Part shown: positions 1-14,430 of the stretch, one piece after another | How the letters are laid out: each line of letters starts with the position of its first letter | How positions within the stretch are numbered: the first letter of the stretch is position 1 | Assembly (NCBI RefSeq): GCF_910591885.1 | Contig: NW_025963606.1 | Location: 186,001 to 250,000 of the forward strand | Direction of reading: 5' to 3' | DNA: 64,000 nt | Source: Bombus terrestris | Taxonomy: Eukaryota > Arthropoda > Insecta > Hymenoptera > Apidae | Made by a program: the position numbers and the translations under genes | The notes under the pieces: generated by a model | Told to the model about the DNA's origin: nothing | The model's database searches: none | The model's input: the letters and a program-made list of their open reading frames with translations, nothing else

Positions 1-780
1 AACGTGGGACAACGTGGGACAACGTGGGACAACGTGGGACAACGTGGGACAACGTGGGACAACGTGGGACAACGTGGGACAACGTGGGACAACGTGGGAC
101 AACGTGGGACAACGTGGGACAACGTGGGACATCGTGGGAGAACGTGGGACAACGTGGGACAACGTGGGCCAACGTGGGACAACGTGGGACACCGTTGGAC
201 ATCGTTGGACACCGTGGGACAACGTGGGACAACGTGGGACAACGTGGGACACCGTTGGACACCGTTGGACACCGTTGGACATCGTTGGACACCGTGGGAC
301 AACGTGGGACAACGTGGGACAACGTGGGAAACCATGGAACAACGTGGGACAACGTGGGACACCGTTGGACATCGTTGGACAACGTGGGACAACGTGGGAC
401 AACGTGGGACAACGTGGGACAACGTGGGACAACGTGGGACAACGTGGGACATCGTGGGACAACGTGGGACAACGTGGGACAACGTGGGACAACGTGGGAC
501 ATCGTTGGACACCGTTGGACACCGTGGGACAACGTGGGACAACGTGGGACAACGTGGGACAACGTGGGACAACGTGGGACAACGTGGGACAACGTGGGAC
601 AACGTGGGACATCGTGGGACAACGTGGGACAACGTGGGACAACGTGGGACAACGTGGGACAACGTGGGACACCGTTGGACACCGTTGGACACCGTTGGAC
701 ACCGTTGGACACCGTGGGACAACGTGGGACAACGTGGGACAACGTGGGAAACCATGGAACAACGTGGGACAACGTGGGAC
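1..780. repeat. HOR segment, copy of 3961-4740
   Basis: Unit strings match 3961-4740 at an offset of 3,960 bp, including the rare unit atcgtgggag (131 and 4091) and J (161 and 4121). One whole-unit difference occurs near 711, where a C unit present at 4671 is missing. The match ends after the F-G pair. Confidence 0.8.
321..340. repeat. F-G dimer (first of many), CGTGGGAA plus CCATGG
   Basis: Units F (aacgtgggaa) and G (accatggaac) almost always occur as this ordered pair, as here. F contains CGTGGGAA, a match to the RBPJ/Su(H) site consensus; G contains CCATGG and lacks the CpG. Exceptions: G follows a consensus unit at 8811 and 12781, its last bases read ggcac at 48681, and F occurs without G before A-A-B-H strings. 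Confidence 0.85.
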
Positions 781-1670
781 ACCGTTGGACATCGTTGGAC
801 AACGTGGGACAACGTGGGACAACGTGGGACAACGTGGGACAACGTGGGAAACCATGGAACAACGTGGGACAACGTGGGACACCGTTGGACATCGTTGGAC
901 AACGTGGGACAACGTGGGACAACGTGGGACAACGTGGGACAACGTGGGACAACGTGGGACAACGTGGGACACCGTTGGACACCGTGGGACACCGTTGGAC
1001 ACCGTTGGACATCGTTGGACACCGTGGGACAACGTGGGACAACGTGGGACAACGTGGGACAACGTGGGACAACGTGGGACACCGTTGGACATCGTTGGAC
1101 AACGTGGGACAACGTGGGACAACGTGGGACAACGTGGGACAACGTGGGACAACGTGGGACAACGTGGGACACCGTTGGACACCGTGGGACACCGTTGGAC
1201 ACCGTTGGACATCGTTGGACACCGTTGGACACCGTTGGACACCGTTGGACACCGTTGGACACCGTTGGACATCGTTGGACACCGTGGGACAACGTGGGAC
1301 AACGTGGGACAACGTGGGAAACCATGGAACAACGTGGGACAACGTGGGACACCGTTGGACATCGTTGGACAACGTGGGACAACGTGGGACAACGTGGGAA
1401 ACCATGGAACAACGTGGGACAACGTGGGACACCGTTGGACATCGTTGGACAACGTGGGACAACGTGGGACAACGTGGGACAACGTGGGACAACGTGGGAC
1501 AACGTGGGACAACGTGGGACACCGTTGGACACCGTGGGACACCGTTGGACACCGTTGGACATCGTTGGACACCGTGGGACAACGTGGGACAACGTGGGAC
1601 AACGTGGGACAACGTGGGACAACGTGGGACAACGTGGGACATCGTGGGACAACGTGGGACAACGTGGGAC

Positions 1671-1680
1671 CACGTGGGAC
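1671..1680. repeat. I unit (cacgtgggac), first of about 36
   Basis: With the preceding c, this unit forms the palindrome CCACGTGG at 1670-1677, which contains CACGTG. I found 36 such units by eye, from 1671 to 61381, most of them in the string E-A-A-I. They mark module positions and are useful alignment landmarks. Confidence 0.85.
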
Positions 1681-2110
1681 ACCGTTGGACACCGTTGGAC
1701 ACCGTTGGACACCGTTGGACATCGTTGGACACCGTGGGACAACGTGGGACAACGTGGGACAACGTGGGAAACCATGGAACAACGTGGGACAACGTGGGAC
1801 ACCGTTGGACATCGTTGGACATCGTTGGACACCGTGGGACAACGTGGGACAACGTGGGAAAACGTGGGACAACGTGGGACACCGTTGGACATCGCTGGAC
1901 ACCGTTGGACATCGTTGGACACCGTGGGACAACGTGGGACAACGTGGGACAACGTGGGACAACGTGGGACAACGTGGGACAACGTGGGACAACGTGGGAC
2001 AACGTGGGACAACGTGGGACATCGTGGGACAACGTGGGACAACGTGGGACAACGTGGGACAACGTGGGACATCGTTGGACACCGTTGGACACCGTGGGAC
2101 AACGTGGGAC

Positions 2111-3840
2111 AACGTGGGACAACGTGGGACAACGTGGGACAACGTGGGACAACGTGGGACAACGTGGGACAACGTGGGACAACGTGGGACAACGTGGGAC
2201 AACGTGGGACAACGTGGGACAACGTGGGACAACGTGGGACATCGTGGGAGAACGTGGGACAGCGTGGGACAACGTGGGCCAACGTGGGACAACGTGGGAC
2301 ACCGTTGGACATCGTTGGACACCGTGGGACAACGTGGGACAACGTGGGACAACGTGGGACACCGTTGGACACCGTTGGACACCGTTGGACATCGTTGGAC
2401 ACCGTGGGACAACGTGGGACAACGTGGGACAACGTGGGAAACCATGGAACAACGTGGGACAACGTGGGACACCGTTGGACATCGTTGGACAACGTGGGAC
2501 AACGTGGGACAACGTGGGACAACGTGGGACAACGTGGGACAACGTGGGACAACGTGGGACATCGTGGGACAACGTGGGACAACGTGGGACAACGTGGGAC
2601 AACGTGGGACATCGTTGGACACCGTTGGACACCGTGGGACAACGTGGGACAACGTGGGACAACGTGGGACAACGTGGGACAACGTGGGACAACGTGGGAC
2701 AACGTGGGACAACGTGGGACATCGTGGGACAACGTGGGACAACGTGGGACAACGTGGGACAACGTGGGACAACGTGGGACACCGTTGGACACCGTTGGAC
2801 ACCGTTGGACACCGTTGGACATCGTTGGACACCGTGGGACAACGTGGGACAACGTGGGACAACGTGGGAAACCATGGAACAACGTGGGACAACGTGGGAC
2901 AACGTGGGACAACGTGGGACATCGTTGGACACCGTGGGACAACGTGGGACAACGTGGGACAACGTGGGACAACGTGGGACAACGTGGGACATCGTGGGAC
3001 AACGTGGGACAACGTGGGACAACGTGGGACAACGTGGGACACCGTTGGACAACGTGGGACACCGTTGGACATCGTTGGACACCGTGGGACAACGTGGGAC
3101 AACGTGGGACCACGTGGGACAACGTGGGACAACGTGGGACAACGTGGGACAACGTGGGACAACGTGGGACAACGTGGGACAACGTGGGACATCGTGGGAC
3201 AACGTGGGACAACGTGGGACACCGTTGGACATCGTTGGACACCGTGGGACACCGTGGGACAACGTGGGACAACGTGGGAAAGCGTGGGACAACGTGGGAC
3301 ACCGTTGGACATCGCTGGACACCGTTGGACATCGTTGGACACCGTGGGACAACGTGGGACAACGTGGGACAACGTGGGACAACGCGGGACAACGTGGGAC
3401 AACGTGGGACAACGTGGGACAACGTGGGACAACGTGGGACAACGTGGGACAACGTGGGACAACGTGGGACATCGTGGGACAACGTGGGACAACGTGGGAC
3501 AACGTGGGACAACGTGGGACAACGTGGGACACCGTTGGACACCGTTGGACACCGTTGGACACCGTTGGACATCGTTGGACACCGTGGGACAACGTGGGAC
3601 AACGTGGGACAACGTGGGAAACCATGGAACAACGTGGGACAACGTGGGACACCGTTGGACATCGTTGGACATCGTTGGACACCGTGGGACAACGTGGGAC
3701 AACGTGGGAAAACGTGGGACAACGTGGGACACCGTTGGACATCGCTGGACACCGTTGGACATCGTTGGACACCGTGGGACAACGTGGGACAACGTGGGAC
3801 AACGTGGGACAACGTGGGACAACGTGGGACAACGTGGGAC
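2111..3840. repeat. HOR segment, copy of 3961-5690 (offset 1,850)
   Basis: Landmarks repeat at exactly 1,850 bp: atcgtgggag 2241/4091, J 2271/4121, I 3111/4961, N 3281/5131, L 3381/5231, G 3621/5471, H 3741/5591. There are no indels between landmarks and only a few substitutions (for example N at 2261, D at 5041, agcgttggac at 5081, aacgttggac at 5611). Because the offset roughly equals the length, this is close to a direct tandem duplication. Confidence 0.85.
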
Positions 3841-3960
3841 AACGTGGGACAACGTGGGACAACGTGGGACATCGTGGGACAACGTGGGACAACGTGGGAC
3901 AACGTGGGACAACGTGGGACATCGTTGGACACCGTTGGACACCGTGGGACAACGTGGGAC

Positions 3961-5690
3961 AACGTGGGACAACGTGGGACAACGTGGGACAACGTGGGAC
4001 AACGTGGGACAACGTGGGACAACGTGGGACAACGTGGGACAACGTGGGACAACGTGGGACAACGTGGGACAACGTGGGACAACGTGGGACATCGTGGGAG
4101 AACGTGGGACAACGTGGGACAACGTGGGCCAACGTGGGACAACGTGGGACACCGTTGGACATCGTTGGACACCGTGGGACAACGTGGGACAACGTGGGAC
4201 AACGTGGGACACCGTTGGACACCGTTGGACACCGTTGGACATCGTTGGACACCGTGGGACAACGTGGGACAACGTGGGACAACGTGGGAAACCATGGAAC
4301 AACGTGGGACAACGTGGGACACCGTTGGACATCGTTGGACAACGTGGGACAACGTGGGACAACGTGGGACAACGTGGGACAACGTGGGACAACGTGGGAC
4401 AACGTGGGACATCGTGGGACAACGTGGGACAACGTGGGACAACGTGGGACAACGTGGGACATCGTTGGACACCGTTGGACACCGTGGGACAACGTGGGAC
4501 AACGTGGGACAACGTGGGACAACGTGGGACAACGTGGGACAACGTGGGACAACGTGGGACAACGTGGGACATCGTGGGACAACGTGGGACAACGTGGGAC
4601 AACGTGGGACAACGTGGGACAACGTGGGACACCGTTGGACACCGTTGGACACCGTTGGACACCGTTGGACATCGTTGGACACCGTGGGACAACGTGGGAC
4701 AACGTGGGACAACGTGGGAAACCATGGAACAACGTGGGACAACGTGGGACAACGTGGGACAACGTGGGACATCGTTGGACACCGTGGGACAACGTGGGAC
4801 AACGTGGGACAACGTGGGACAACGTGGGACAACGTGGGACATCGTGGGACAACGTGGGACAACGTGGGACAACGTGGGACAACGTGGGACACCGTTGGAC
4901 AACGTGGGACACCGTTGGACATCGTTGGACACCGTGGGACAACGTGGGACAACGTGGGACCACGTGGGACAACGTGGGACAACGTGGGACAACGTGGGAC
5001 AACGTGGGACAACGTGGGACAACGTGGGACAACGTGGGACACCGTGGGACAACGTGGGACAACGTGGGACACCGTTGGACAGCGTTGGACAGCGTGGGAC
5101 ACCGTGGGACAACGTGGGACAACGTGGGAAAGCGTGGGACAACGTGGGACACCGTTGGACATCGCTGGACACCGTTGGACATCGTTGGACACCGTGGGAC
5201 AACGTGGGACAACGTGGGACAACGTGGGACAACGCGGGACAACGTGGGACAACGTGGGACAACGTGGGACAACGTGGGACAACGTGGGACAACGTGGGAC
5301 AACGTGGGACAACGTGGGACATCGTGGGACAACGTGGGACAACGTGGGACAACGTGGGACAACGTGGGACAACGTGGGACACCGTTGGACACCGTTGGAC
5401 ACCGTTGGACACCGTTGGACATCGTTGGACACCGTGGGACAACGTGGGACAACGTGGGACAACGTGGGAAACCATGGAACAACGTGGGACAACGTGGGAC
5501 ACCGTTGGACATCGTTGGACATCGTTGGACACCGTGGGACAACGTGGGACAACGTGGGAAAACGTGGGACAACGTGGGACACCGTTGGACATCGCTGGAC
5601 ACCGTTGGACAACGTTGGACACCGTGGGACAACGTGGGACAACGTGGGACAACGTGGGACAACGTGGGACAACGTGGGACAACGTGGGAC
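3961..5690. repeat. HOR segment, second copy of 2111-3840
   Basis: This is the partner of 2111-3840 at offset 1,850 bp. It ends where 5701 reads F-A-A-B-H while the first copy continues with consensus units. Its first 780 bp also match 1-780. Confidence 0.85.
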
Positions 5691-7500
5691 AACGTGGGAC
5701 AACGTGGGAAAACGTGGGACAACGTGGGACACCGTTGGACATCGCTGGACACCTTTGGACATCGTTGGACACCGTGGGACAACGTGGGACAACGTGGGAC
5801 AACGTGGGACAACGTGGGACAACGTGGGACAACGTGGGACAACGTGGGACAACGTGGGACAACGTGGGACAACGTGGGACAACGTGGGACAACGTGGGAC
5901 AACGTGGGACAACGTGGGACAACGTGGGACAACGTGGGACACCGTTGGACACCGTTGGACACCGTTGGACACCGTTGGACATCGTTGGACACCGTGGGAC
6001 AACGTGGGACAACGTGGGACAACGTGGGAAACCATGGAACAACGTGGGACAACGTGGGACATCGTGGGACAACGTGGGACAACGTGGGACAACGTGGGAA
6101 ACCATGGAACAACGTGGGACAACGTGGGACACCGTTGGACATCGTTGGACATCGTTGGACACCGTGGGACAACGTGGGACAACGTGGGAAAACGTGGGAC
6201 AACGTGGGACACCGTTGGACATCGCTGGACACCGTGGGACATCGCTGGACACCGTTGGACATCGTTGGACACCGTGGGACAACGTGGGACAACGTGGGAC
6301 CACGTGGGACAACGTGGGACAACGTGGGACAACGTGGGACAACGTGGGACATCGTGGGACAACGTGGGACAACGTGGGACAACGTGGGACAACGTGGGAC
6401 AACGTGGGAAACCATGGAACAACGTGGGACAACGTGGGACACCGGTGGACAACGTGGGACAACGTGGGACAACGTGGGACAACGTGGGACAACGTGGGAC
6501 AACGTGGGACAACGTGGGACAACGTGGGACAACGTGGGACAACGTGGGACAACGTGGGACCACGTGGGACAACGTGGGACAACGTGGGACAACGTGGGAC
6601 AACGTGGGACATCGTGGGACTACGTGGGACAACGTGGGACAACGTGGGACAACGTGGGACAACGTGGGACACCGTTGGACACCGTTGGACACCGTTGGAC
6701 ACCGTTGGACATCGTTGGACACCGTGGGACAACGTGGGACAACGTGGGACAACGTGGGAAACCATGGAACAACGTGGGACAACGTGGGACACCGTTGGAC
6801 ATCGTTGGACATCGTTGGACACCGTGGGACAACGTGGGACAACGTGGGAAGACGTGGGACAACGTGGGACACCGTTGGACATCGCTGGACACCGTTGGAC
6901 ATCGTTGGACACCGTGGGACAACGTGGGACAACGTGGGACAACGTGGGACAACGTGGGACAACGTGGGACAACGTGGGACAACGTGGGACAACGTGGGAA
7001 AACGTGGGACAACGTGGGACACCGTTGGACATCGCTGGACACCGTTGGACATCGTTGGACACCGTGGGACAACGTGGGACAACGTGGGACAACGTGGGAC
7101 AACGTGGGACAACGTGGGACAACGTGGGACAACGTGGGACAACGTGGGACAACGTGGGACAACGTGGGACATCGTGGGACAACGTGGGACAACGTGGGAC
7201 AACGTGGGACAACGTGGGACATCGTTGGACACCGTTGGACACCGTGGGACAACGTGGGACAACGTGGGACAACGTGGGACAACGTGGGACAACGTGGGAC
7301 AACGTGGGACAACGTGGGACACCGTTGGACATCGTTGGACATCGTTGGACACCGTGGGACAACGTGGGACAACGTGGGACAACGTGGGAAACCATGGAAC
7401 AACGTGGGACAACGTGGGACAACGTGGGACAACGTGGGACAACGTGGGACAACGTGGGACAACGTGGGACAACGTGGGACAACGTGGGACAACGTGGGAC
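4731..7500. repeat. HOR segment of about 2.8 kb, copy of 13151-15910
   Basis: The segment matches 13151-15910 at an offset of 8,410-8,420 bp. Landmarks are I 4961/13381, L 5231/13641, acctttggac 5751/14161, I 6301/14721, I 6561/14971 and T 6621/15031. The offset changes by single units at a few points, so the copies differ by whole-unit indels as well as substitutions. Confidence 0.8.
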
Positions 7501-7670
7501 AACGTGGGACATCGTGGGACAACGTGGGACAACGTGGGACAACGTGGGACAACGTGGGACATCGTTGGACACCGTTGGACACCGTGGGACAACGTAGGAC
7601 AACGTGGGACAACGTGGGACAACGTGGGACAACGTGGGACAACGTGGGACAACGTGGGACGACGTGGGAC
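6301..7670. repeat. HOR segment, copy of 8361-9650
   Basis: The landmark order I, accggtggac, E-T, F-M and M is shared: 6301/8361, 6441/8501, 6621/8671, 6851/8901, 7661/9641. The offset falls from 2,060 to 1,980 bp through whole-unit losses in the second copy. M directly after F is found only in these two places. Confidence 0.7.
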
Positions 7671-8360
7671 AACGTGGGACAACGTGGGACAACGTGGGAC
7701 AACGTGGGACATCGTGGGACAACGTGGGACAACGTGGGACAACGTGGGACAACGTGGGACACCGTTGGACATCGTTGGACACCGTGGGACAACGTGGGAC
7801 AACGTGGGACAACGTGGGACACCGTTGGACACCGTTGGACACCGTTGGACACCGTTGGACATCGTTGGACACCGTGGGACAACGTGGGACAACGTGGGAC
7901 AACGTGGGAAACCATGGAACAACGTGGGACAACGTGGGAAACCATGGAACAACGTGGGACAACGCGGGACACCGTTGGACATCGTTGGACAACGTGGGAC
8001 AACGTGGGACAACGTGGGACAACGTGGGACAACGTGGGACAACGTGGGACAACGTGGGACACCGTTGGACACCGTGGGACACCGTTGGACACCGTTGGAC
8101 ATCGTTGGACACCGTGGGACAACGTGGGACAACGTGGGACAACGTGGGACAACGTGGGAAACCATGGAACAACGTGGGACAACGTGGGACACCGTTGGAC
8201 ATCGTTGGACATCGTTGGACACCGTGGGACAACGTGGGACAACGTGGGAAAACGTGGGACAACGTGGGACACCGTTGGACATCGCTGGACACCGTTGGAC
8301 ATCGCTGGACACCGTTGGACATCGTTGGACACCGTGGGACAACGTGGGACAACGTGGGAC

Positions 8361-9650
8361 CACGTGGGACAACGTGGGACAACGTGGGACAACGTGGGAC
8401 AACGTGGGACATCGTGGGACAACGTGGGACAACGTGGGACAACGTGGGACAACGTGGGACAACGTGGGAAACCATGGAACAACGTGGGACAACGTGGGAC
8501 ACCGGTGGACAACGTGGGACAACGTGGGACAACGTGGGACAACGTGGGACAACGTGGGACAACGTGGGACAACGTGGGACAACGTGGGACAACGTGGGAC
8601 AACGTGGGACAACGTGGGACAACGTGGGACAACGTGGGACAACGTGGGACAACGTGGGACATCGTGGGACTACGTGGGACAACGTGGGACAACGTGGGAC
8701 AACGTGGGACAACGTGGGACACCGTTGGACACCGTTGGACACCGTTGGACACCGTTGGACATCGTTGGACACCGTGGGACAACGTGGGACAACGTGGGAC
8801 AACGTGGGACACCATGGAACAACGTGGGACAACGTGGGACACCGTTGGACATCGTTGGACATCGTTGGACACCGTGGGACAACGTGGGACAACGTGGGAA
8901 GACGTGGGACAACGTGGGACACCGTTGGACATCGCTGGACACCGTTGGACATCGTTGGACACCGTGGGACAACGTGGGACAACGTGGGACAACGTGGGAC
9001 AACGTGGGACAACGTGGGACAACGTGGGACAACGTGGGACAACGTGGGACAACGTGGGACAACGTGGGACAACGTGGGACAACGTGGGACAACGTGGGAC
9101 AACGTGGGACAACGTGGGACAACGTGGGACAACGTGGGACAACGTGGGACATCGTGGGACAACGTGGGACAACGTGGGACAACGTGGGACAACGTGGGAC
9201 ATCGTTGGACACCGTTGGACACCGTGGGACAACGTGGGACAACGTGGGACAACGTGGGACAACGTGGGACAACGTGGGACAACGTGGGACAACGTGGGAC
9301 ACCGTTGGACATCGTTGGACATCGTTGGACACCGTGGGACAACGTGGGACAACGTGGGACAACGTGGGAAACCATGGAACAACGTGGGACAACGTGGGAC
9401 AACGTGGGACAACGTGGGACAACGTGGGACAACGTGGGACAACGTGGGACAACGTGGGACAACGTGGGACAACGTGGGACAACGTGGGACATCGTGGGAC
9501 AACGTGGGACAACGTGGGACAACGTGGGACAACGTGGGACATCGTTGGACACCGTTGGACACCGTGGGACAACGTGGGACAACGTGGGACAACGTGGGAC
9601 AACGTGGGACAACGTGGGACAACGTGGGACAACGTGGGACGACGTGGGAC
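8361..9650. repeat. HOR segment, second copy of 6301-7670
   Basis: This is the partner of 6301-7670. It lacks the I unit seen at 6561 and has accatggaac preceded by a consensus unit instead of F at 8811. Confidence 0.7.
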
Positions 9651-11750
9651 AACGTGGGACAACGTGGGACAACGTGGGACAACGTGGGACATCGTGGGAC
9701 AACGTGGGACAACGTGGGACAACGTGGGACAACGTGGGACACCGTTGGACATCGTTGGACACCGTGGGACAACGTGGGACAACGTGGGACAACGTGGGAC
9801 ACCGTTGGACACCGTTGGACACCGTTGGACACCGTTGGACATCGTTGGACACCGTGGGACAACGTGGGACAACGTGGGACAACGTGGGACAACGTGGGAC
9901 AACGTGGGACAACGTGGGACAACGTGGGACAACGTGGGACAACGTGGGACATCGTGGGACAACGTGGGACAACGTGGGACAACGTGGGACAACGTGGGAC
10001 ATCGTTGGACACCGTTGGACACCGTGGGACAACGTGGGACAACGTGGGACAACGTGGGAAACCATGGAACAACGTGGGACAACGTGGGACATCGTGGGAC
10101 AACGTGGGACAACGTGGGACAACGTGGGAAACCATGGAACAACGTGGGACAACGTGGGACACCGTTGGACATCGTTGGACATCGTTGGACACCGTGGGAC
10201 AACGTGGGACAACGTGGGAAAACGTGGGACAACGTGGGACACCGTTGGACATCGCTGGACACCGTTGGACATCGCTGGACACCGTTGGACATCGTTGGAC
10301 ACCGTGGGACAACGTGGGACAACGTGGGACCACGTGGGACAACGTGGGACAACGTGGGACAACGTGGGACAACGTGGGACATCGTGGGACAACGTGGGAC
10401 AACGTGGGACAACGTGGGACAACGTGGGACATCGTGGGACTACGTGGGACAACGTGGGACAACGTGGGACAACGTGGGACAACGTGGGACACCGTTGGAC
10501 ACCGTTGGACACCGTTGGACACCGTTGGACATCGTTGGACACCGTGGGACAACGTGGGACAACGTGGGACAACGTGGGAAACCATGGAACAACGTGGGAC
10601 AACGTGGGACACCGTTGGACATCGTTGGACATCGTTGGACACCGTGGGACAACGTGGGACAACGTGGGAAAACGTGGGACAACGTGGGACACCGTTGGAC
10701 ATCGCTGGACACCGTTGGACATCGTTGGACACCGTGGGACAACGTGGGACAACGTGGGACAACGTGGGACAACGTGGGACAACGTGGGACAACGTGGGAC
10801 AACGTGGGACAACGTGGGAAAACGTGGGACAACGTGGGACACCGTTGGACATCGCTGGACACCGTTGGACATCGTTGGACACCGTGGGACAACGTGGGAC
10901 AACGTGGGACAACGTGGGACAACGTGGGACAACGTGGGACAACGTGGGACAACGTGGGACAACGTGGGACAACGTGGGACAACGTGGGACAACGTGGGAC
11001 ATCGTGGGACAACGTGGGACAACGTGGGACAACGTGGGACAACGTGGGACATCGTTGGACACCGTTGGACACCGTGGGACAACGTGGGACAACGTGGGAC
11101 AACGTGGGACAACGTGGGACAACGTGGGACAACGTGGGACAACGTGGGACACCGTTGGACATCGTTGGACATCGTTGGACACCGTGGGACAACGTGGGAC
11201 AACGTGGGACAACGTGGGAAACCATGGAACAACGTGGGACAACGTGGGACAACGTGGGACAACGTGGGACAACGTGGGACAACGTGGGACAACGTGGGAC
11301 AACGTGGGACAACGTGGGACAACGTGGGACAACGTGGGACAACGTGGGACAACGTGGGACATCGTGGGACAACGTGGGACAACGTGGGACAACGTGGGAC
11401 AACGTGGGACATCGTTGGACACCGTTGGACACCGTGGGACAACGTGGGACAACGTGGGACAACGTGGGACAACGTGGGACAACGTGGGACAACGTGGGAC
11501 ACCGTGGGACGACGTGGGACAACGTGGGACAACGTGGGACAACGTGGGACAACGTGGGACATCGTGGGACAACGTGGGACAACGTGGGACAACGTGGGAC
11601 AACGTGGGACACCGTTGGACATCGTTGGACACCGTGGGACAACGTGGGACAACGTGGGACAACGTGGGACACCGTTGGACACCGTTGGACACCGTTGGAC
11701 ACCGTTGGACATCGTTGGACACCGTGGGACAACGTGGGACAACGTGGGAC

Positions 11751-12090
11751 AACGTGGGAAACCATGGAACAACGTGGGACAACGTGGGAAACCATGGAAC
11801 AACGTGGGACAACGTGGGACACCGTTGGACATCGTTGGACAACGTGGGACAACGTGGGACAACGTGGGACAACGTGGGACAACGTGGGACAACGTGGGAC
11901 AACGTGGGACACCGTTGGACACCGTGGGACACCGTTGGACACCGTTGGACATCGTTGGACACCGTGGGACAACGTGGGACAACGTGGGACAACGTGGGAC
12001 ATCGTGGGACAACGTGGGACAACGTGGGACAACGTGGCACAACGTGGGACAACGTGGGACAACGTGGGACAACGTGGGACATCGTTTGAC
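11751..12090. repeat. HOR segment with F-G-A-F-G, copy of 18621-18960
   Basis: The doubled F-G-A-F-G string and the rare unit atcgtttgac (12081/18951) repeat at an offset of 6,870 bp. M lies just upstream in both (11511/18391, offset 6,880). The copies differ near the right end, for example by aacgtggcac at 12031. Confidence 0.75.
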
Positions 12091-13880
12091 AACGTGGGAC
12101 AACGTGGGACAACGTGGGACAACGTGGGACACCGTTGGACAACGTGGGACACCGTTGGACATCGTTGGACACCGTGGGACAACGTGGGACAACGTGGGAA
12201 AACGTGGGACAACGTGGGACAACGTGGGACAACGTGGGACAACGTGGGACAACGTGGGACAACGTGGGACAACGTGGGACAACGTGGGACAACGTGGGAC
12301 AACGTGGGACAACGTGGGACAACGTGGGACAACGTGGGACAACGTGGGACAACGTGGGACAACGTGGGACAACGTGGGACAACGTTGGACACCGTGGGAC
12401 ACCGTTGGACACCGTTGGACATCGTTGGACACCGTGGGACAACGTGGGACAACGTGGGAAAACGTGGGACAACGTGGGACAACGTGGGACAACGTGGGAC
12501 AACGTGGGACAACGTGGGACAACGTGGGACAACGTGGGACAACGTGGGACAACGTGGTACAACGTGGGACATCGTGGGACAACGTGGGACAACGTGGGAC
12601 AACGTGGGACAACGTGGGACAACGTGGGACACCGTTGGACATCGTTGGACACCGTGGGACAACGTGGGACAACGTGGGCCAACGTGGGACACCGTTGGAC
12701 ACCGTTGGACACCGTTGGACACCGTTGGACATCGTTGGACACCGTGGGACAACGTGGGACAACGTGGGACAACGTGGGACACCATGGAACAACGTGGGAC
12801 AACGTGGGACACCGTTGGACATCGTTGGACAACGTGGGACAACGTGGGACAACGTGGGACAACGTGGGACAACGTGGGACAACGTGGGACAACGTGGGAC
12901 ACCGTTGGACACCGTGGGACACCGTTGGACACCGTTGGACATCGTTGGACACCGTGGGACAACGTGGGACAACGTGGGACAACGTGGGACAACGTGGGAC
13001 AACGTGGGACAACGTGGGACAACGTGGGACATCGTGGGACAACGTGGGACAACGTGGGACCACGTGGGACACCGTTGGACACCGTTGGACACCGTTGGAC
13101 ACCGTTGGACATCGTTGGACATCGTTGGACAACGTGGGACATCGTGGGACAACGTGGGACAACGTGGGACAACGTGGGACAACGTGGGACATCGTTGGAC
13201 ACCGTGGGACAACGTGGGACAACGTGGGACAACGTGGGACAACGTGGGACAACGTGGGACATCGTGGGACAACGTGGGACAACGTGGGACAACGTGGGAC
13301 AACGTGGGACACCGTTGGACAACGTGGGACACCGTTGGACATCGTTGGACACCGTGGGACAACGTGGGACAACGTGGGACCACGTGGGACAACGTGGGAC
13401 AACGTGGGACAACGTGGGACAACGTGGGACAACGTGGGACAACGTGGGACATCGTGGGACAACGTGGGACAACGTGGGACACCGTTGGACATCGTTGGAC
13501 ACCGTGGGACACCGTGGGACAACGTGGGACAACGTGGGAAAACGTGGGACAACGTGGGACACCGTTGGACATCGCTGGACACCGTTGGACATCGTTGGAC
13601 ACCGTGGGACAACGTGGGACAACGTGGGACAACGTGGGACAACGCGGGACAACGTGGGACAACGTGGGACAACGTGGGACAACGTGGGACAACGTGGGAC
13701 AACGTGGGACAACGTGGGACAACGTGGGACATCGTGGGACAACGTGGGACAACGTGGGACAACGTGGGACAACGTGGGACAACGTGGGACACCGTTGGAC
13801 ACCGTTGGACACCGTTGGACACCGTTGGACATCGTTGGACACCGTGGGACAACGTGGGACAACGTGGGACAACGTGGGAA

Positions 13881-13890
13881 ACCGTGGAAC
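13881..13890. repeat. CpG-bearing form of unit G (accgtggaac)
   Basis: At the position after F where nearly all copies read accatggaac, this one reads accgtggaac and so keeps the CpG. The only other case I found is at 27591. It may be the parent of unit G before CpG loss, or a back-mutation. Confidence 0.8.
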
Positions 13891-14430
13891 AACGTGGGAC
13901 AACGTGGGACACCGTTGGACATCGTTGGACATCGTTGGACACCGTGGGACAACGTGGGACAACGTGGGAAAACGTGGGACAACGTGGGACACCGTTGGAC
14001 ATCGCTGGACACCGTTGGACATCGTTGGACACCGTGGGACAACGTGGGACAACGTGGGATAACGTGGGACAACGTGGGACAACGTGGGACAACGTGGGAC
14101 AACGTGGGACAACGTGGGAAAACGTGGGACAACGTGGGACACCGTTGGACATCGCTGGACACCTTTGGACATCGTTGGACACCGTGGGACAACGTGGGAC
14201 AACGTGGGACAACGTGGGACAACGTGGGACAACGTGGGACAACGTGGGACAACGTGGGACAACGTGGGACAACGTGGGACAACGTGGGACAACGTGGGAC
14301 AACGTGGGACAACGTGGGACAACGTGGGACAACGTGGGACAACGTGGGACAACGTGGGACACCGTTGGACACCGTTGGACACCGTTGGACACCGTTGGAC
14401 ATCGTTGGACACCGTGGGACAACGTGGGAC

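Noticed and set aside
331..340. ATG inside unit G (CCATGG) as a Kozak-like translation start
   Set aside because: The motif is copied with every G unit, in all frames and all modules, with no gene body behind it that differs from the repeat.
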